The notes under the pieces were generated by a model. The model was not told where the DNA came from and ran no database searches. It saw nothing but the letters and a program-made list of their open reading frames with translations. This document shows, piece by piece, positions 8,481 through 17,843 of a stretch of DNA of 64,000 nt. The DNA comes from Betaproteobacteria bacterium RIFCSPLOWO2_12_FULL_68_20 (lineage in GTDB: Bacteria > Pseudomonadota > Gammaproteobacteria > Burkholderiales > SG8-39), in the NCBI GenBank assembly GCA_001770655.1, contig MERQ01000058.1, forward strand, positions 1 through 64,000. The letters are read 5' to 3'. Each line of letters begins with the position of its first letter. Position 1 is the first letter of the stretch. The translations under genes and the position numbers were made by a program.

Positions 8481-9353
8481 TCAAGCCTGACCGAGCTTGA
8501 GCAGCCTGGCTGCGTTCTCCTTGAGGATGAGCGGCTTCACTTCCGGCTTGATGCCGATCCTGTCGAAATCCTCGAGCCAGCGCTCGGGCGTCATCACCGG
8601 GTAATCGGTCCCGAACATGACCTTGTTCTTGAGCAGCGAGTTCGCGTACTGCACCAGCAGCGGAGAAAAATACTTCGGCGACCATCCCGAGAGGTCGATG
8701 TACACCTGCGGCTTGTGCGTCGCGACCGAGAGCGCCTCGTCCTGCCACGGAAACGACGGGTGCGCGATGATGATCGGCATGTCTGGAAAGTCCGCCGCCA
8801 CGTCGTCGAGCAGCATCGGGTTGGCGTATTTCAGCCGGATGCCGCCGCCGCCGCGCGTGCCCGCGCCCACGCCGGTCTGCCCGCTGTGGAACAGCGCCGG
8901 CAGGCCCGCTTCCGCGATCGCCTCGTACAGTGGATAGACCTTGGGATCGTTCGGGAAGAATTCCTGCGTCGAGGGATGGAACTTGAATCCCTTCACGCCG
9001 TAGTCACTGATCAGCCGGCGCGCCTCGCGCACGCCGGCCTCGCCTCGCGCCGGGTCGATGCTCGCGAACGGGATCGCGACGTCGGAATTCTTCGCCGCCA
9101 GCTCGGCGATCTCCTCGTTCGAGATGCCGCTGCGGCCCGGATGCGCCAGGCTGTCCACCGTGAACACCACGAACGCCATCTTGAGCCCGCGGTAGTACGC
9201 GGCCATCTCGGGCACAGTGGTGTGCTGGGGCAGGTACTTGAAGTACCTGCCCATCGCCGCTTCGTGCTCCTTCTGCGCCTCGTCGGGCGGCTTGAGGGCC
9301 GAGCGCCAGGCGTGGGTGTGGACGTCGATCGCGACCAGGTCTTTCAGGTTCAT
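8481..9353 (-). CDS. Amidohydrolase-2 family metal-dependent hydrolase/decarboxylase
   Basis: This 290-residue TIM-barrel protein has the amidohydrolase signatures: IDVHTHAW (metal-binding HxH), GVKGFKFHPS, ALFHSG, IIIAHPSFPW and FGTDYPVM with the catalytic Asp. The ACMSD/2,3-dihydroxybenzoate-decarboxylase-like branch (amidohydrolase 2) includes hydrolases and non-oxidative decarboxylases of aromatic or lactone acids. The 4-base overlap with the upstream marR gene couples the two, so this enzyme is probably controlled by that regulator together with the divergent ABC transporter. Confidence 0.85.
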   Translation of the reverse strand: MNLKDLVAIDVHTHAWRSALKPPDEAQKEHEAAMGRYFKYLPQHTTVPEMAAYYRGLKMAFVVFTVDSLAHPGRSGISNEEIAELAAKNSDVAIPFASIDPARGEAGVREARRLISDYGVKGFKFHPSTQEFFPNDPKVYPLYEAIAEAGLPALFHSGQTGVGAGTRGGGGIRLKYANPMLLDDVAADFPDMPIIIAHPSFPWQDEALSVATHKPQVYIDLSGWSPKYFSPLLVQYANSLLKNKVMFGTDYPVMTPERWLEDFDRIGIKPEVKPLILKENAARLLKLGQA

Positions 9354-9835
9354 CCGGCCAGTTTACCGAGAAGCCGCAGCAGCTCCCGACGCTCTTTCGC
9401 AGTGAGGCTTGCGGCGCGCTTCAGGTCGCCCTCGGCGACCCGGCGCTTCATGCCCGCCACCAGCTTTTCGCCCCGCGGCGTCAGGTGCAGCCCCCAGGCC
9501 CGGCCGTCGCTCGGCGCCCGCCGGCGCTCCACCCAGCCGCGCGCCTCGAACCAGTCGGTGAGCGTCATCGCCCCGGAGCGCGCGATGCCGAGGACGCTCC
9601 CGAGCGTGCTCTGGCTGATGCCGGGGTTGGCGCCGACGACGACCATGGCGGTGAAGCGCGGCGGGGTGACCCCGAGCCCGCGCGTCGCCTCGTAGAACGA
9701 GTGGAATATCGCCACCTGGGCGCGGCGCAGCGAATAGCCGAGCAGCTCGTCCAGCACGTCGTAGTCGAGCCCGGCGACGCGCTCGATCGGGGCGAGCACG
9801 CGCGGGCGGTGCGGCGAGGGAATCCGCTTCGTCAT
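9350..9835 (-). CDS. MarR family transcriptional regulator
   Basis: This 161-residue winged-helix protein has MarR features: a long N-terminal helix, the STLGSVLGIARSGAMTLTDWFEARGWVERR recognition region (about residues 75-105), a wing with SDGRAWGLHLTPRG, and a C-terminal dimerisation helix. It reads into the amidohydrolase gene with a 4-base overlap and diverges from the ABC receptor gene. Both promoters and a near-palindrome fall in the 52-base gap between the two starts, so it probably responds to the substrate carried by the transporter. Confidence 0.9.
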   Translation of the reverse strand: MTKRIPSPHRPRVLAPIERVAGLDYDVLDELLGYSLRRAQVAIFHSFYEATRGLGVTPPRFTAMVVVGANPGISQSTLGSVLGIARSGAMTLTDWFEARGWVERRRAPSDGRAWGLHLTPRGEKLVAGMKRRVAEGDLKRAASLTAKERRELLRLLGKLAG

Positions 9836-9874
9836 TGACCGCCAGATTGTAATGGTCTATAACAGTCCCGCCAA
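9835..9874. promoter_or_regulatory. Face-to-face promoters and likely MarR operator
   Basis: On the plus strand TTGACC (9835-9840) and TATAAC (9858-9863) are separated by exactly 17 bases, a near-consensus promoter for the ABC receptor operon. On the minus strand TTGGCG (9874-9869) and TACAAT (9851-9846), also 17 bases apart, would drive marR, with only a few bases of leader. Between them TTGTAATGGTCTATAAC (9847-9863) is nearly symmetric (TTGTA against TTATA on the other strand), a plausible operator covering both -10 elements. Confidence 0.6.
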
Positions 9875-9887
9875 AGAGGAGGGTCCA

Positions 9888-11126
9888 ATGACGCAGCGCA
9901 CCAACCGCCGCCAGTTCAACCAGGCAGTCGCGGGCCTCGGCGCCGCCGCCGCGCTCGCGCCGTTCGGGATCGTTCGCGCCCAGGCGCAGAAGCTCAAGGT
10001 CGGCGTGCTGCTGCCGCGCTCGGGCGTGCAAGGTTTCATCGGCCAGTCCTGCCAGAAAGGCGCGGATCTCGCACCGGGCGTGATCAAGCAAATGCTCGGC
10101 GTCGACATCGAGCTGATGAACGCCGACACCGAGTCCAGCGTCGACACCGCGCGCACGCGCGCCGAGCGGCTGGTCCAGGAAGGCGCGCACGTGCTGGTCG
10201 GACCGTTCGATTCCGGCGCCGCCGCCGCCATCGCGCAGGTGGCCGAGCAGCGCGGCGTGCCCTTCGTGATCAACATTGCGGCCGCGCCGCAGATCACCGA
10301 GCAGGGCTACAAATTCGTGTTCCGAAATTTCCAGACCGGCCCGGATATCGCGCGCAACGGACTGGCGCTGATCGGTGACCTCTTCCAGGCGACCAACACG
10401 GCACCGCGCACGGCGGTGTTCATGCACGTGAACGACACCTTCGGCCAGGCCATGCTCAAGGGCATCAGCGCGTTCATGCCGCGCATGACGCAGCTGCCGT
10501 TCAAGATCGTCGACACCATCTCCTACGATCCGGCGGCGAAGGACCTGACCGTCGAGGTGTCGAAGGCAAAGGCCTCCAACGCCGATTTCCTGCTGCTGGT
10601 GTGCCGCCTCAACGACGCCATCATCCTGCGCCGGGAGATGGTCAAGCAGCGCTGGAACCCGATGGGCATCATCAGCCCCGGCTCGCCGGGCATGTACGAG
10701 GAGCAGTACTACAAGGCGCTCGGCAAGCTCTCCGAGTACTCGATCTCGAACGTGCCCTGGTACAACCCGAACGCCAAGCTCACCAAGATCGTCGAGAAGG
10801 CTTTCCTCAAGCAGAACCCGAAAGACAAGCTGGTGTTCCACGGCCTGAACGCCGGCTTCACCTTCGAGGCGATCCTGATCGCCGCCGACGCGTTCAAGCG
10901 TGCGCGCTCCACCGACCCGAAGACGCTCGCGGACGCGATCCGGCAAACCAACATCACCGAGAAGATGATGCTCGGCGCGCCGATCAAGTTCAACGCCAAG
11001 GGCCAGGTCGAAGGCATCGGCTCGGCCTGCGTGCAGAACCTGAACCTCACGCCGACGGTGGTGCTGCCGGCGGCGGCCGCGACGGCGAAGCCGGTCTTCC
11101 CGGCGCCTTATTTCAAGAGAGCCTGA
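9888..11126 (+). CDS. LIV-type ABC transporter substrate-binding protein
   Basis: The ATG at 9888 follows a GAGGAGGG ribosome site and gives 412 residues. The N-terminus carries a Tat-like signal (RTNRRQFNQ, hydrophobic core, then VRAQAQ). The mature protein is a type I periplasmic binding protein of the LivJ/Peripla_BP_6 group: LKVGVLLPRSGVQG, a VLVGPFDSGAAAAIAQVAE segment and a FVINIAA segment. It would deliver a small amino-acid-like or aromatic-acid ligand to the permease genes downstream. Neighbouring amidohydrolase and MarR genes point to a catabolic substrate rather than leucine. An intrinsic terminator separates it from the permease genes. Confidence 0.93.
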   Translation: MTQRTNRRQFNQAVAGLGAAAALAPFGIVRAQAQKLKVGVLLPRSGVQGFIGQSCQKGADLAPGVIKQMLGVDIELMNADTESSVDTARTRAERLVQEGAHVLVGPFDSGAAAAIAQVAEQRGVPFVINIAAAPQITEQGYKFVFRNFQTGPDIARNGLALIGDLFQATNTAPRTAVFMHVNDTFGQAMLKGISAFMPRMTQLPFKIVDTISYDPAAKDLTVEVSKAKASNADFLLLVCRLNDAIILRREMVKQRWNPMGIISPGSPGMYEEQYYKALGKLSEYSISNVPWYNPNAKLTKIVEKAFLKQNPKDKLVFHGLNAGFTFEAILIAADAFKRARSTDPKTLADAIRQTNITEKMMLGAPIKFNAKGQVEGIGSACVQNLNLTPTVVLPAAAATAKPVFPAPYFKRA

Positions 11127-11146
11127 GCCGACAGGCCTCAGAATAG

Positions 11147-11171
11147 AGGGCCGGCGCTGCCGGCCCTTTTT
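11147..11171 (+). terminator. Intrinsic terminator between receptor and permease genes
   Basis: A perfect 9-bp GC-rich stem, AGGGCCGGC (11147-11155) and GCCGGCCCT (11159-11167) around a 3-base loop, is followed directly by TTTT (11168-11171). It begins 20 bases after the receptor stop and ends 3 bases before the livH start. Partial termination here would give more receptor mRNA than permease mRNA, as binding-protein systems need. Confidence 0.85.
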
Positions 11172-11174
11172 GTT

Positions 11175-12044
11175 ATGTCCTGGGACCTCGTCGTCAACGT
11201 CGTCATCGCCGGCGTGCTCACCGGCCTGGTCTACGGCCTGATGGCGCTCGGGCTGTCGGTGATCTTCGGCGTGGTGCGCGTGGTGAATTTCGCGCACGGC
11301 GAGATGATGACGATCGCGATGTACGCCACGGTAATGCTGTTCGCGGCGCTCAAGCTCGACCCGTTCCTCGCCGTGCTTCCGGTGGCCGCGGCGTTCTTCG
11401 CCTTCGGCTACGCGCTGCAGGCGGGCCTCATCAACCCGTTCATCACGCGGCCCGAGCACTCGCAGTTCATGCTGCTGCTGGCGGTCGCGATCGTGATGGT
11501 GAACGCGTTGCTGACGGTGTTCGGCCCCGACGCGAGGAACGTCCAGGTGGACTACCAGCTCGAGTCCTTCGAGCTCGGCCCGATCCTGTTCGACCGGGCG
11601 AGGGTGTACGCCGCGGGGGCCGCGGTGCTGGCGACCGCGGCGCTGTTCGCGTTCTTCCGCTTCAGCCTCACCGGCAAGGCGATTCGCGCCTGCGCCGACA
11701 ACTACCTCGGCGCCAGGGTGGCCGGCCTGGACGTGAAGCGCCTGTACGCGCTCACCTTCGGCATCGGCTCGATCTGCGTGGCGGTGGCGGGCGGCGCGAT
11801 GGTGCTGCTGGTGGACGTCACGCCTGCGCTGGGGCCCTATTACACCCTGCTCGCCTTCGTCATCGTGATCGTCGGCGGTCTCGGGTCGATGCCCGGAGCG
11901 CTCCTCGGCGGAATCCTGATCGGCGTGTCGGAAGCGCTCGCCGGCCTGTTCATCGCTCCGTCGGCGAAGAGCATGTTCAGCTTCGGGCTGCTGATCCTGG
12001 TGCTGCTGCTGCGCCCGCAGGGACTGCTGGGGAAACGGCCGTGA
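11175..12044 (+). CDS. livH: Branched-chain amino-acid-type ABC permease
   Basis: A 289-residue polytopic membrane protein of the LivH family. The N-terminal VIAGVLTGLVYGLMALGLSVIFGVVRVVNFAHG stretch and the late GGLGSMPGALLGGILIG loop (ATPase contact) are diagnostic. About eight hydrophobic segments are visible. The ATG at 11175 comes only 3 bases after the terminator U-tract, so no free ribosome site precedes it except within the hairpin. It overlaps livM by GTGA and should form the LivH-LivM permease core. Confidence 0.95.
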   Translation: MSWDLVVNVVIAGVLTGLVYGLMALGLSVIFGVVRVVNFAHGEMMTIAMYATVMLFAALKLDPFLAVLPVAAAFFAFGYALQAGLINPFITRPEHSQFMLLLAVAIVMVNALLTVFGPDARNVQVDYQLESFELGPILFDRARVYAAGAAVLATAALFAFFRFSLTGKAIRACADNYLGARVAGLDVKRLYALTFGIGSICVAVAGGAMVLLVDVTPALGPYYTLLAFVIVIVGGLGSMPGALLGGILIGVSEALAGLFIAPSAKSMFSFGLLILVLLLRPQGLLGKRP

Positions 12045-13012
12045 ACCGGCGCGCCGCCGCCCTGCTCCTCGCGCTCGGCGCGCTGCTGGTCGCGCTGCCG
12101 CACGTTGCGGGCAGCTACGCCCTTTCGGTCGCGACGCTGATCCTGTACTTCGCCTACACCGGCCAGGCATGGAACGTGATGATGGGCTTCGCCGGCCAGC
12201 TCTCGCTCGGGCACTCGATCTACGTCGGGGTCGGCGCATACGCCGCCGGCGCCCTGTTCTTCCACTACGGCATCGGGCCGTGGGCCGGGCTGTGGCTGGC
12301 GATCGCGCTGAGCGTGCTGATCGGGCTGGTGATCGGCTTCCTCGCCTTCCGCTTCGGCATCTCGGGCGTGTATTTCGCGCTCCTCACCATCGCCTTCGCC
12401 GAATTCACGCGCATCGGATTCGACCATCTCGACTGGCTGGGCGGCCCCGGCGGCATGTTCCTCAAGGTCGCGCAGCGCGACCAGATCGACCTCGCCAACT
12501 TCCGCGGGCCTCCGATCATGTACTACTACGCGATGCTCGCGCTCAGCGCGGCGGCGTTGGCGCTGTGCGCGTGGCTCCTGAGATCGCGCGCCGGCTACTA
12601 CTGGCGGGCGATCCGCGAGGACGAGGAGGCGGCGCAGGCGCTCGGCATCAACACCTTCCGCTGGAAGATGCTCGCGGTGACGATCAGCTCGGCGATGACC
12701 GCGATTTCCGGGGTGTTCTTCGCCTTCTACTACAACAACCTGTTCCCCGAGCAGATCTTCAACATCGGCCGCTCGATCGAGATCATCCTGGGGCCGGTCA
12801 TCGGAGGCGTCGGGACGCTGTTCGGCCCGATCCTCGGCGCGGCGGTGCTGACGCTGCTCTCGGACGGCATCACCGAGGCGCTCGCGGCGTTCGGCTGGGA
12901 GATCCCGGGCATCAAGCAGGTCCTCTACGGCCTGGTCCTGCTCGCGGCGATCATGTTCATGCCGCACGGCATCTGGCCGGCACTGGCACGCCGAATCGGG
13001 GTGGATCGATGA
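12041..13012 (+). CDS. livM: Branched-chain amino-acid-type ABC permease
   Basis: A 323-residue LivM-type membrane protein starting at a GTG that overlaps the livH stop. It has the typical NVMMGFAGQLSLGHSIYVGVGAYAAG motif, GISGVYFALLTIAFAEF in mid-protein, and the EAA-like loop AIREDEEAAQALGIN that contacts the ATPase. About eight to ten hydrophobic helices are visible. It pairs with livH and is translationally coupled to livG by ATGA. Confidence 0.95.
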   Translation: MNRRAAALLLALGALLVALPHVAGSYALSVATLILYFAYTGQAWNVMMGFAGQLSLGHSIYVGVGAYAAGALFFHYGIGPWAGLWLAIALSVLIGLVIGFLAFRFGISGVYFALLTIAFAEFTRIGFDHLDWLGGPGGMFLKVAQRDQIDLANFRGPPIMYYYAMLALSAAALALCAWLLRSRAGYYWRAIREDEEAAQALGINTFRWKMLAVTISSAMTAISGVFFAFYYNNLFPEQIFNIGRSIEIILGPVIGGVGTLFGPILGAAVLTLLSDGITEALAAFGWEIPGIKQVLYGLVLLAAIMFMPHGIWPALARRIGVDR

Positions 13013-13733
13013 GCGCCGCGCTCGAGGTGCGCGGCGTCTCCAAATCGTTCCGCGGCCTGCGCGCCGTGCACGACGCCTGGATCGATGTACCGCAAGGGGC
13101 GATCGTCGGGCTGATCGGCCCGAACGGCGCCGGTAAGACGACGATCTTCAACATGGTGGCGGGCGTCTACGCCGCCGACGCCGGAGAGATCGTGTTCCGC
13201 GGGCGGCGCATCGACGGCTTGCGGCCCGACCAGGTGTGCGCGGCGGGGATCGGGCGGACGTTCCAGCTGGTCAAGCCATTTGCCGGATTGAGCGTCCTCG
13301 ACAATGTCACCGTCGGTGCGCTTCATCGGGCGCCGAATGTCTCGGCGGCAAAAAAGCATGCCGCCGAGATCGTGGAAAGGCTGGGGCTCGGCGCGAAGCG
13401 CGAACAGCCGGCCTCTTCGCTGACGCTGCCCGACCGCAAACGGCTCGAGGTCGCGCGCGCGCTGGCGACGCGGCCCGAGCTGCTGCTGCTCGACGAGGTG
13501 ATGGCGGGCCTGAGGCCCACCGAGTGCGACCAGATGGTCGAGGCGTTCAGGGAAATCAATCGGGCGGAGGGCCTGACCATCATGCTGATCGAGCACGTGA
13601 TGCGCGCCGTGATGGCGCTGGCGCAGCGCATCGTCGTGCTGCACCACGGCGAGGTGATCGCGCGCGGCGCGCCCGGCGAGGTGGTGCGCGACCCCGCGGT
13701 GCTCGGCTGCTACCTCGGCGAGGAGACCGAGGT

Positions 13734-13737
<4 letters not shown>
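13009..13737 (+). CDS. livG: ABC transporter ATP-binding protein, variant signature motif
   Basis: The ATG at 13009 overlaps the livM stop and gives 242 residues. Walker A is GPNGAGKTT, the Q-loop follows GRTFQLVKPF, and Walker B is LLLLDEV. The signature motif is unusual: where LivG normally has LPYGQQRRLE, this protein reads LTLPDRKRLE, and the residue after the Walker B Glu is Val rather than Pro. Such variants occur in some proteobacterial LivG relatives. The C-terminal YLGEE tail is normal. It supplies one of the two ATPases of the importer. Confidence 0.93.
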
Positions 13738-14447
<710 letters not shown>

Positions 14448-17164
14448 TTTCGCGCGCACGAATTGCGCGAACTCCGCCGCCGGGACGGGCGGGCTGAGGT
14501 AATAGCCCTGCATCATGTCGCACTTCATCTGCGAGAGCAGCGCCAGCTGCTCGGCGTTCTCCACGCCTTCGGCGACCACCGACTTGCCCAGCGCGTGGGC
14601 CATGTCGATGGCCGCGCGCACGACCGCCTGCGTGCTCGGGCTCGCATCGATGGTGCGGATGAACGAGCGGTCGAGCTTCACCGTCGCCACCGGCAGGCGC
14701 TGCAGGTAGGCGAGCGACGAGTACCCGGTGCCGAAGTCGTCGAGCTCGATCGGCGTGCCGAGCTCGTTCAGCGCCGCGAGGTTCGCCGCCGCGGCGCCTT
14801 GGACCTCGATCACGGCGCTCTCGGTGACCTCGAGGCGCAGCGCCCTGGCGGGCACTCCGTGCCGCTCCAGCGCGGCGGCCACGATGCGCGCGAAGCCCGG
14901 CTGGCGCAGCTGGCGCGGCGACACGTTGACCGACATCTGCTCGATCGGCAGGCCCTCGGCCTGCCACGCGACGAATTGCGCGCACGCGGCCCCGAGCACC
15001 CAGCGCCCGATCTCCTCGATCAGCCCGCTCGACTCGGCGAAGCCGATGAACTGCGCCGGAGCGACCGGTCCGCGCACCGGGTGCATCCAGCGCACCAGCG
15101 CTTCGCCGCCGACGACGCGGCCGGAGCGCAGATCGAGCTGCGGCTGGTAGTGCAGCACGAACTCATCGCGCTCCAGCGCCTGCCGCAGCTCGCGCTCGAG
15201 CTCGACGCGGCGCAGTGCCGCGGCGTTCATCGAAGGCTCGAAGAACGCGGACTGTCCCCTGCCGGCCCGCTTCGCCTGGTACATCGCGAGGTCGGCATGC
15301 CGCAGCAACTCTTCGGCGCCCGCCCCGTCGCCCGGATACAGGGCGATGCCGACGCTCGCCGAGACGAACGCGCTGGTCTGCGCAAGCTCGAACGGGGCCG
15401 AGAAGGCGGCAATCACGTGCCTGGCCACGACCGCGGCGTCGGTCGCTTCGCGCACCTCCGGCAGCACGAGCGCGAATTCGTCGCCGCCGAGCCGCGCGAC
15501 CAGGTCGGATTTGCGCAGGCAGCCGCGCAGGCGTTCGGCCGACTGCACCAGGATCTGGTCGCCCGCCGAATGCCCGACGCTGTCGTTCACCGCCGCGAAC
15601 CCGTCCAGGTCGACGAACAGCACCGCGAGCGTGCACCGCTGGCGCTCGGCGCGCGCGACCGCGCGCGCCAGCTCCTCCAGCCCGAGCAGGCGGTTGGGCA
15701 GCTGCGTGAGGGCGTCGTAGTTCGCCCGGCGGTACAGTTCCTGGTCGCGGCGCGCGGTCGCGATCGCGACCGCCACCCGGTCGCCGAGGTCGCGCAGCAG
15801 CGCGATTTCCTCCGCGTCGGGCCGCCGATCCTCGTCGTAGCCGAGGACGAGCGCCCCCGCGAGCGCCCCGCCCAGCGCGATCGGGAGCGCGAACGCGTGC
15901 TTCGCCGGCAGCCCCGGAAGGCCTGCCATGCCGTCGGTCGCCTCGAGCAAGCCGCGCGCCCGGTCCGCGGCGATGCCGATCGTGCGGGCCTCGTTCCCGC
16001 CAGGGCCGTTGCGGGAGTAGAGCCGGTAGCTCCCGTCCGCCTCGGCCAGGAGCAGGAAGCATTGGTCGGAGCGCACCAGTTCCGCCGCGCGGCGCAGCAC
16101 GATCTCCGCCACTCGCGCGAGGTCTACGCTCGACAGGATGACGGCGTCGATCTCGGCGTGCGCGAGAAGCGCGTTGAACTGGCGGCCGAGCCGCGCCGAC
16201 ATCGAATTGAAGGCGCCTGCGAGCTGCCCGAATTCGTCGTTCCGCGCCGCGGGCACCCGCACGTCGAAGTCCCGGGACGCGATGCGCGCGGTCGCCCTGG
16301 TGAGCTCCTGCAAGGGACCGAGCGTGCGGCGCACCTGCACCAGGCCGAGCAGGGCCGCGACCAGCAGCCCCAGGGCGACCACCGGCACCACGATCCGCCA
16401 CAGCGCCCGCACGGGCGCGAGCACGTGCTCCTCGGGCTGGCTGGCGATGACCGACCATGCGTCGGCGCCGAACCTGCCGCGCAGGAAGATTTCCCCGTAG
16501 CCGCTCAGGTAGCGCGTGCCGTCCGCCTCCCACGCGAGGTCGCCCATCGGCTTGCCGGAAGTGCGCTCGCGGATCGCCGCCAGCGCGGCCTCGGGAATGC
16601 CCTGCGTGCAGTTGAGCGGCGCGCCGCGCCGCGAAAGGACGCAGGCATAGGTCAGGTACGGCAGCTCGTCGTTGGCGCCCCACAGGAAGCGCGGATCCAG
16701 CTCCAGCGCGACGCGGCGCACGGGCGTTGCGGCGAGGAACCACACGCCTCCGGAAGGCGCCACGGCGAGGGTCGTCGTGCCGCCGGAGGGCGGCTCGATC
16801 TTCTCCAGCTGAGCGAGGTCCGCCGCCTGCGCGGTCGCGCCGAACACGACGCGCGTGCCGCCCGGTTCGAATGCCACGGCGCTGCGGAAGTACTCGCGCA
16901 AGTCCCGGTCGCGCTGCAAGCCGCGCGCGTTCCCGATGTCGGCGGCGACCGAGCGAAGCAGCAGATCGGCGACATTCAGCCGGTCGACGAGCGAGGTCGA
17001 ATAGCCGGCGGCGATGCCGCGCAGCACGCCGATCCGCTGCGCGATCAGGGCCTCGTTGACGCGGCCGTAGGAGAGCAGGATCGCAGCCGCGACCGGCAGC
17101 AGCGCGCAGACGACGAAAAGCGCCACCACGCGCCGCGTGACCCGGGAGCCGAACGCGGCGTCGC

Positions 17165-17662
17165 TCACGGCTCGTACGCCGAGGCGAGTCCCACGAACTT
17201 GCCGTCGTTGGCGAGCACCACGTCGTCGCGGCTGGGCTTGGCGGTGAGCGGCGGCCGGCTCGCGCCATCCTTGCCCTTGCTGTAGAGGTCGAAATCCGAG
17301 TTGATCGGAACCAGGTTCTTGTTCTTGCGCGCCTGGCCCGGCCCCGGCGTCGACTGCAGATTGAGGTACGCGTACGGGCTGCCCCAGGGATCGAGCCTGC
17401 CCGCCGCCCCGATCGCCGAGAGATCGTCCGGCGGCTGCCGGTTGTCGTCGATGTATTTGCGCAGCTGCACGTTGAGCGCCGAAATGTCGGCGACCGCCTG
17501 GTAGACGCGCGCGCGCTCCTTGTAGTCCGAGTAGGCCGGAAGCGCGACCGCCGACAGCACCGCGACGATCGCGATCACGATCAACAGCTCGATCAAGGTA
17601 AACGCGGCGGCGCGATGTGCCCGCCGTCGGAGTCGTTGGGTGGTTTTCATGTATTCGAGCAT
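17165..17662 (-). CDS. GspG-like pseudopilin/prepilin
   Basis: This 165-residue protein has a basic leader followed by the prepilin motif AAFTLIELLIVIAIVAVLSA; the -1 residue is alanine rather than the usual glycine. The C-terminal region contains LDPWGSPYAYLNL and FDLYSKGKDG, the type II secretion major pseudopilin signature. No other gsp or pil genes are in the window, so it is a solitary copy. The ATG at 17662 has a weak AGG upstream; the ATG at 17650 would give a shorter leader. It overlaps the GGDEF/EAL gene by ATGA, which couples a surface fibre protein to c-di-GMP signalling. Confidence 0.85.
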   Translation of the reverse strand: MLEYMKTTQRLRRRAHRAAAFTLIELLIVIAIVAVLSAVALPAYSDYKERARVYQAVADISALNVQLRKYIDDNRQPPDDLSAIGAAGRLDPWGSPYAYLNLQSTPGPGQARKNKNLVPINSDFDLYSKGKDGASRPPLTAKPSRDDVVLANDGKFVGLASAYEP

Positions 17663-17693
17663 AGGAGGCCTGCGCCGAATCGCCTATCGAGAA

Positions 17694-17724
17694 ATTCCCT
17701 AGGAAGGCATCAGGGAATCCCTGA
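17694..17724. promoter_or_regulatory. Tandem dyads upstream of the pseudopilin/GGDEF-EAL operon
   Basis: The 181 bases between the pseudopilin start and the acyl-CoA dehydrogenase start hold a perfect 15-bp dyad, TCAGGGAATCCCTGA (17710-17724), next to a related half-site, ATTCCCTAGGAA (17694-17705). ATTCCCT and AGGGAAT can also pair with each other. Spaced TTCCCT/AGGGAA boxes are typical of sites for dimeric regulators such as NarL/LuxR-type response regulators. The regulator is not identified here. Confidence 0.5.
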
Positions 17725-17843
17725 GTCGAGTCCGCTCTGTCAGGAATCGTCAGCGGCGTGTCCGATCTCCCGCCGCGGCCAGTTTGAAATTTCTGCCTGT
17801 AAAATCAGCCCCGTGCGCACCGACTACGTCCAGAGGTTCTAAA

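Noticed and set aside
12169-13008. N-terminal extension of the LivG ATPase reading through livM
   Set aside because: The upstream part of the frame is Arg/Asp-rich shadow sequence in livM. The ABC protein starts at the ATG at 13009, overlapping the livM stop as elsewhere in the operon.
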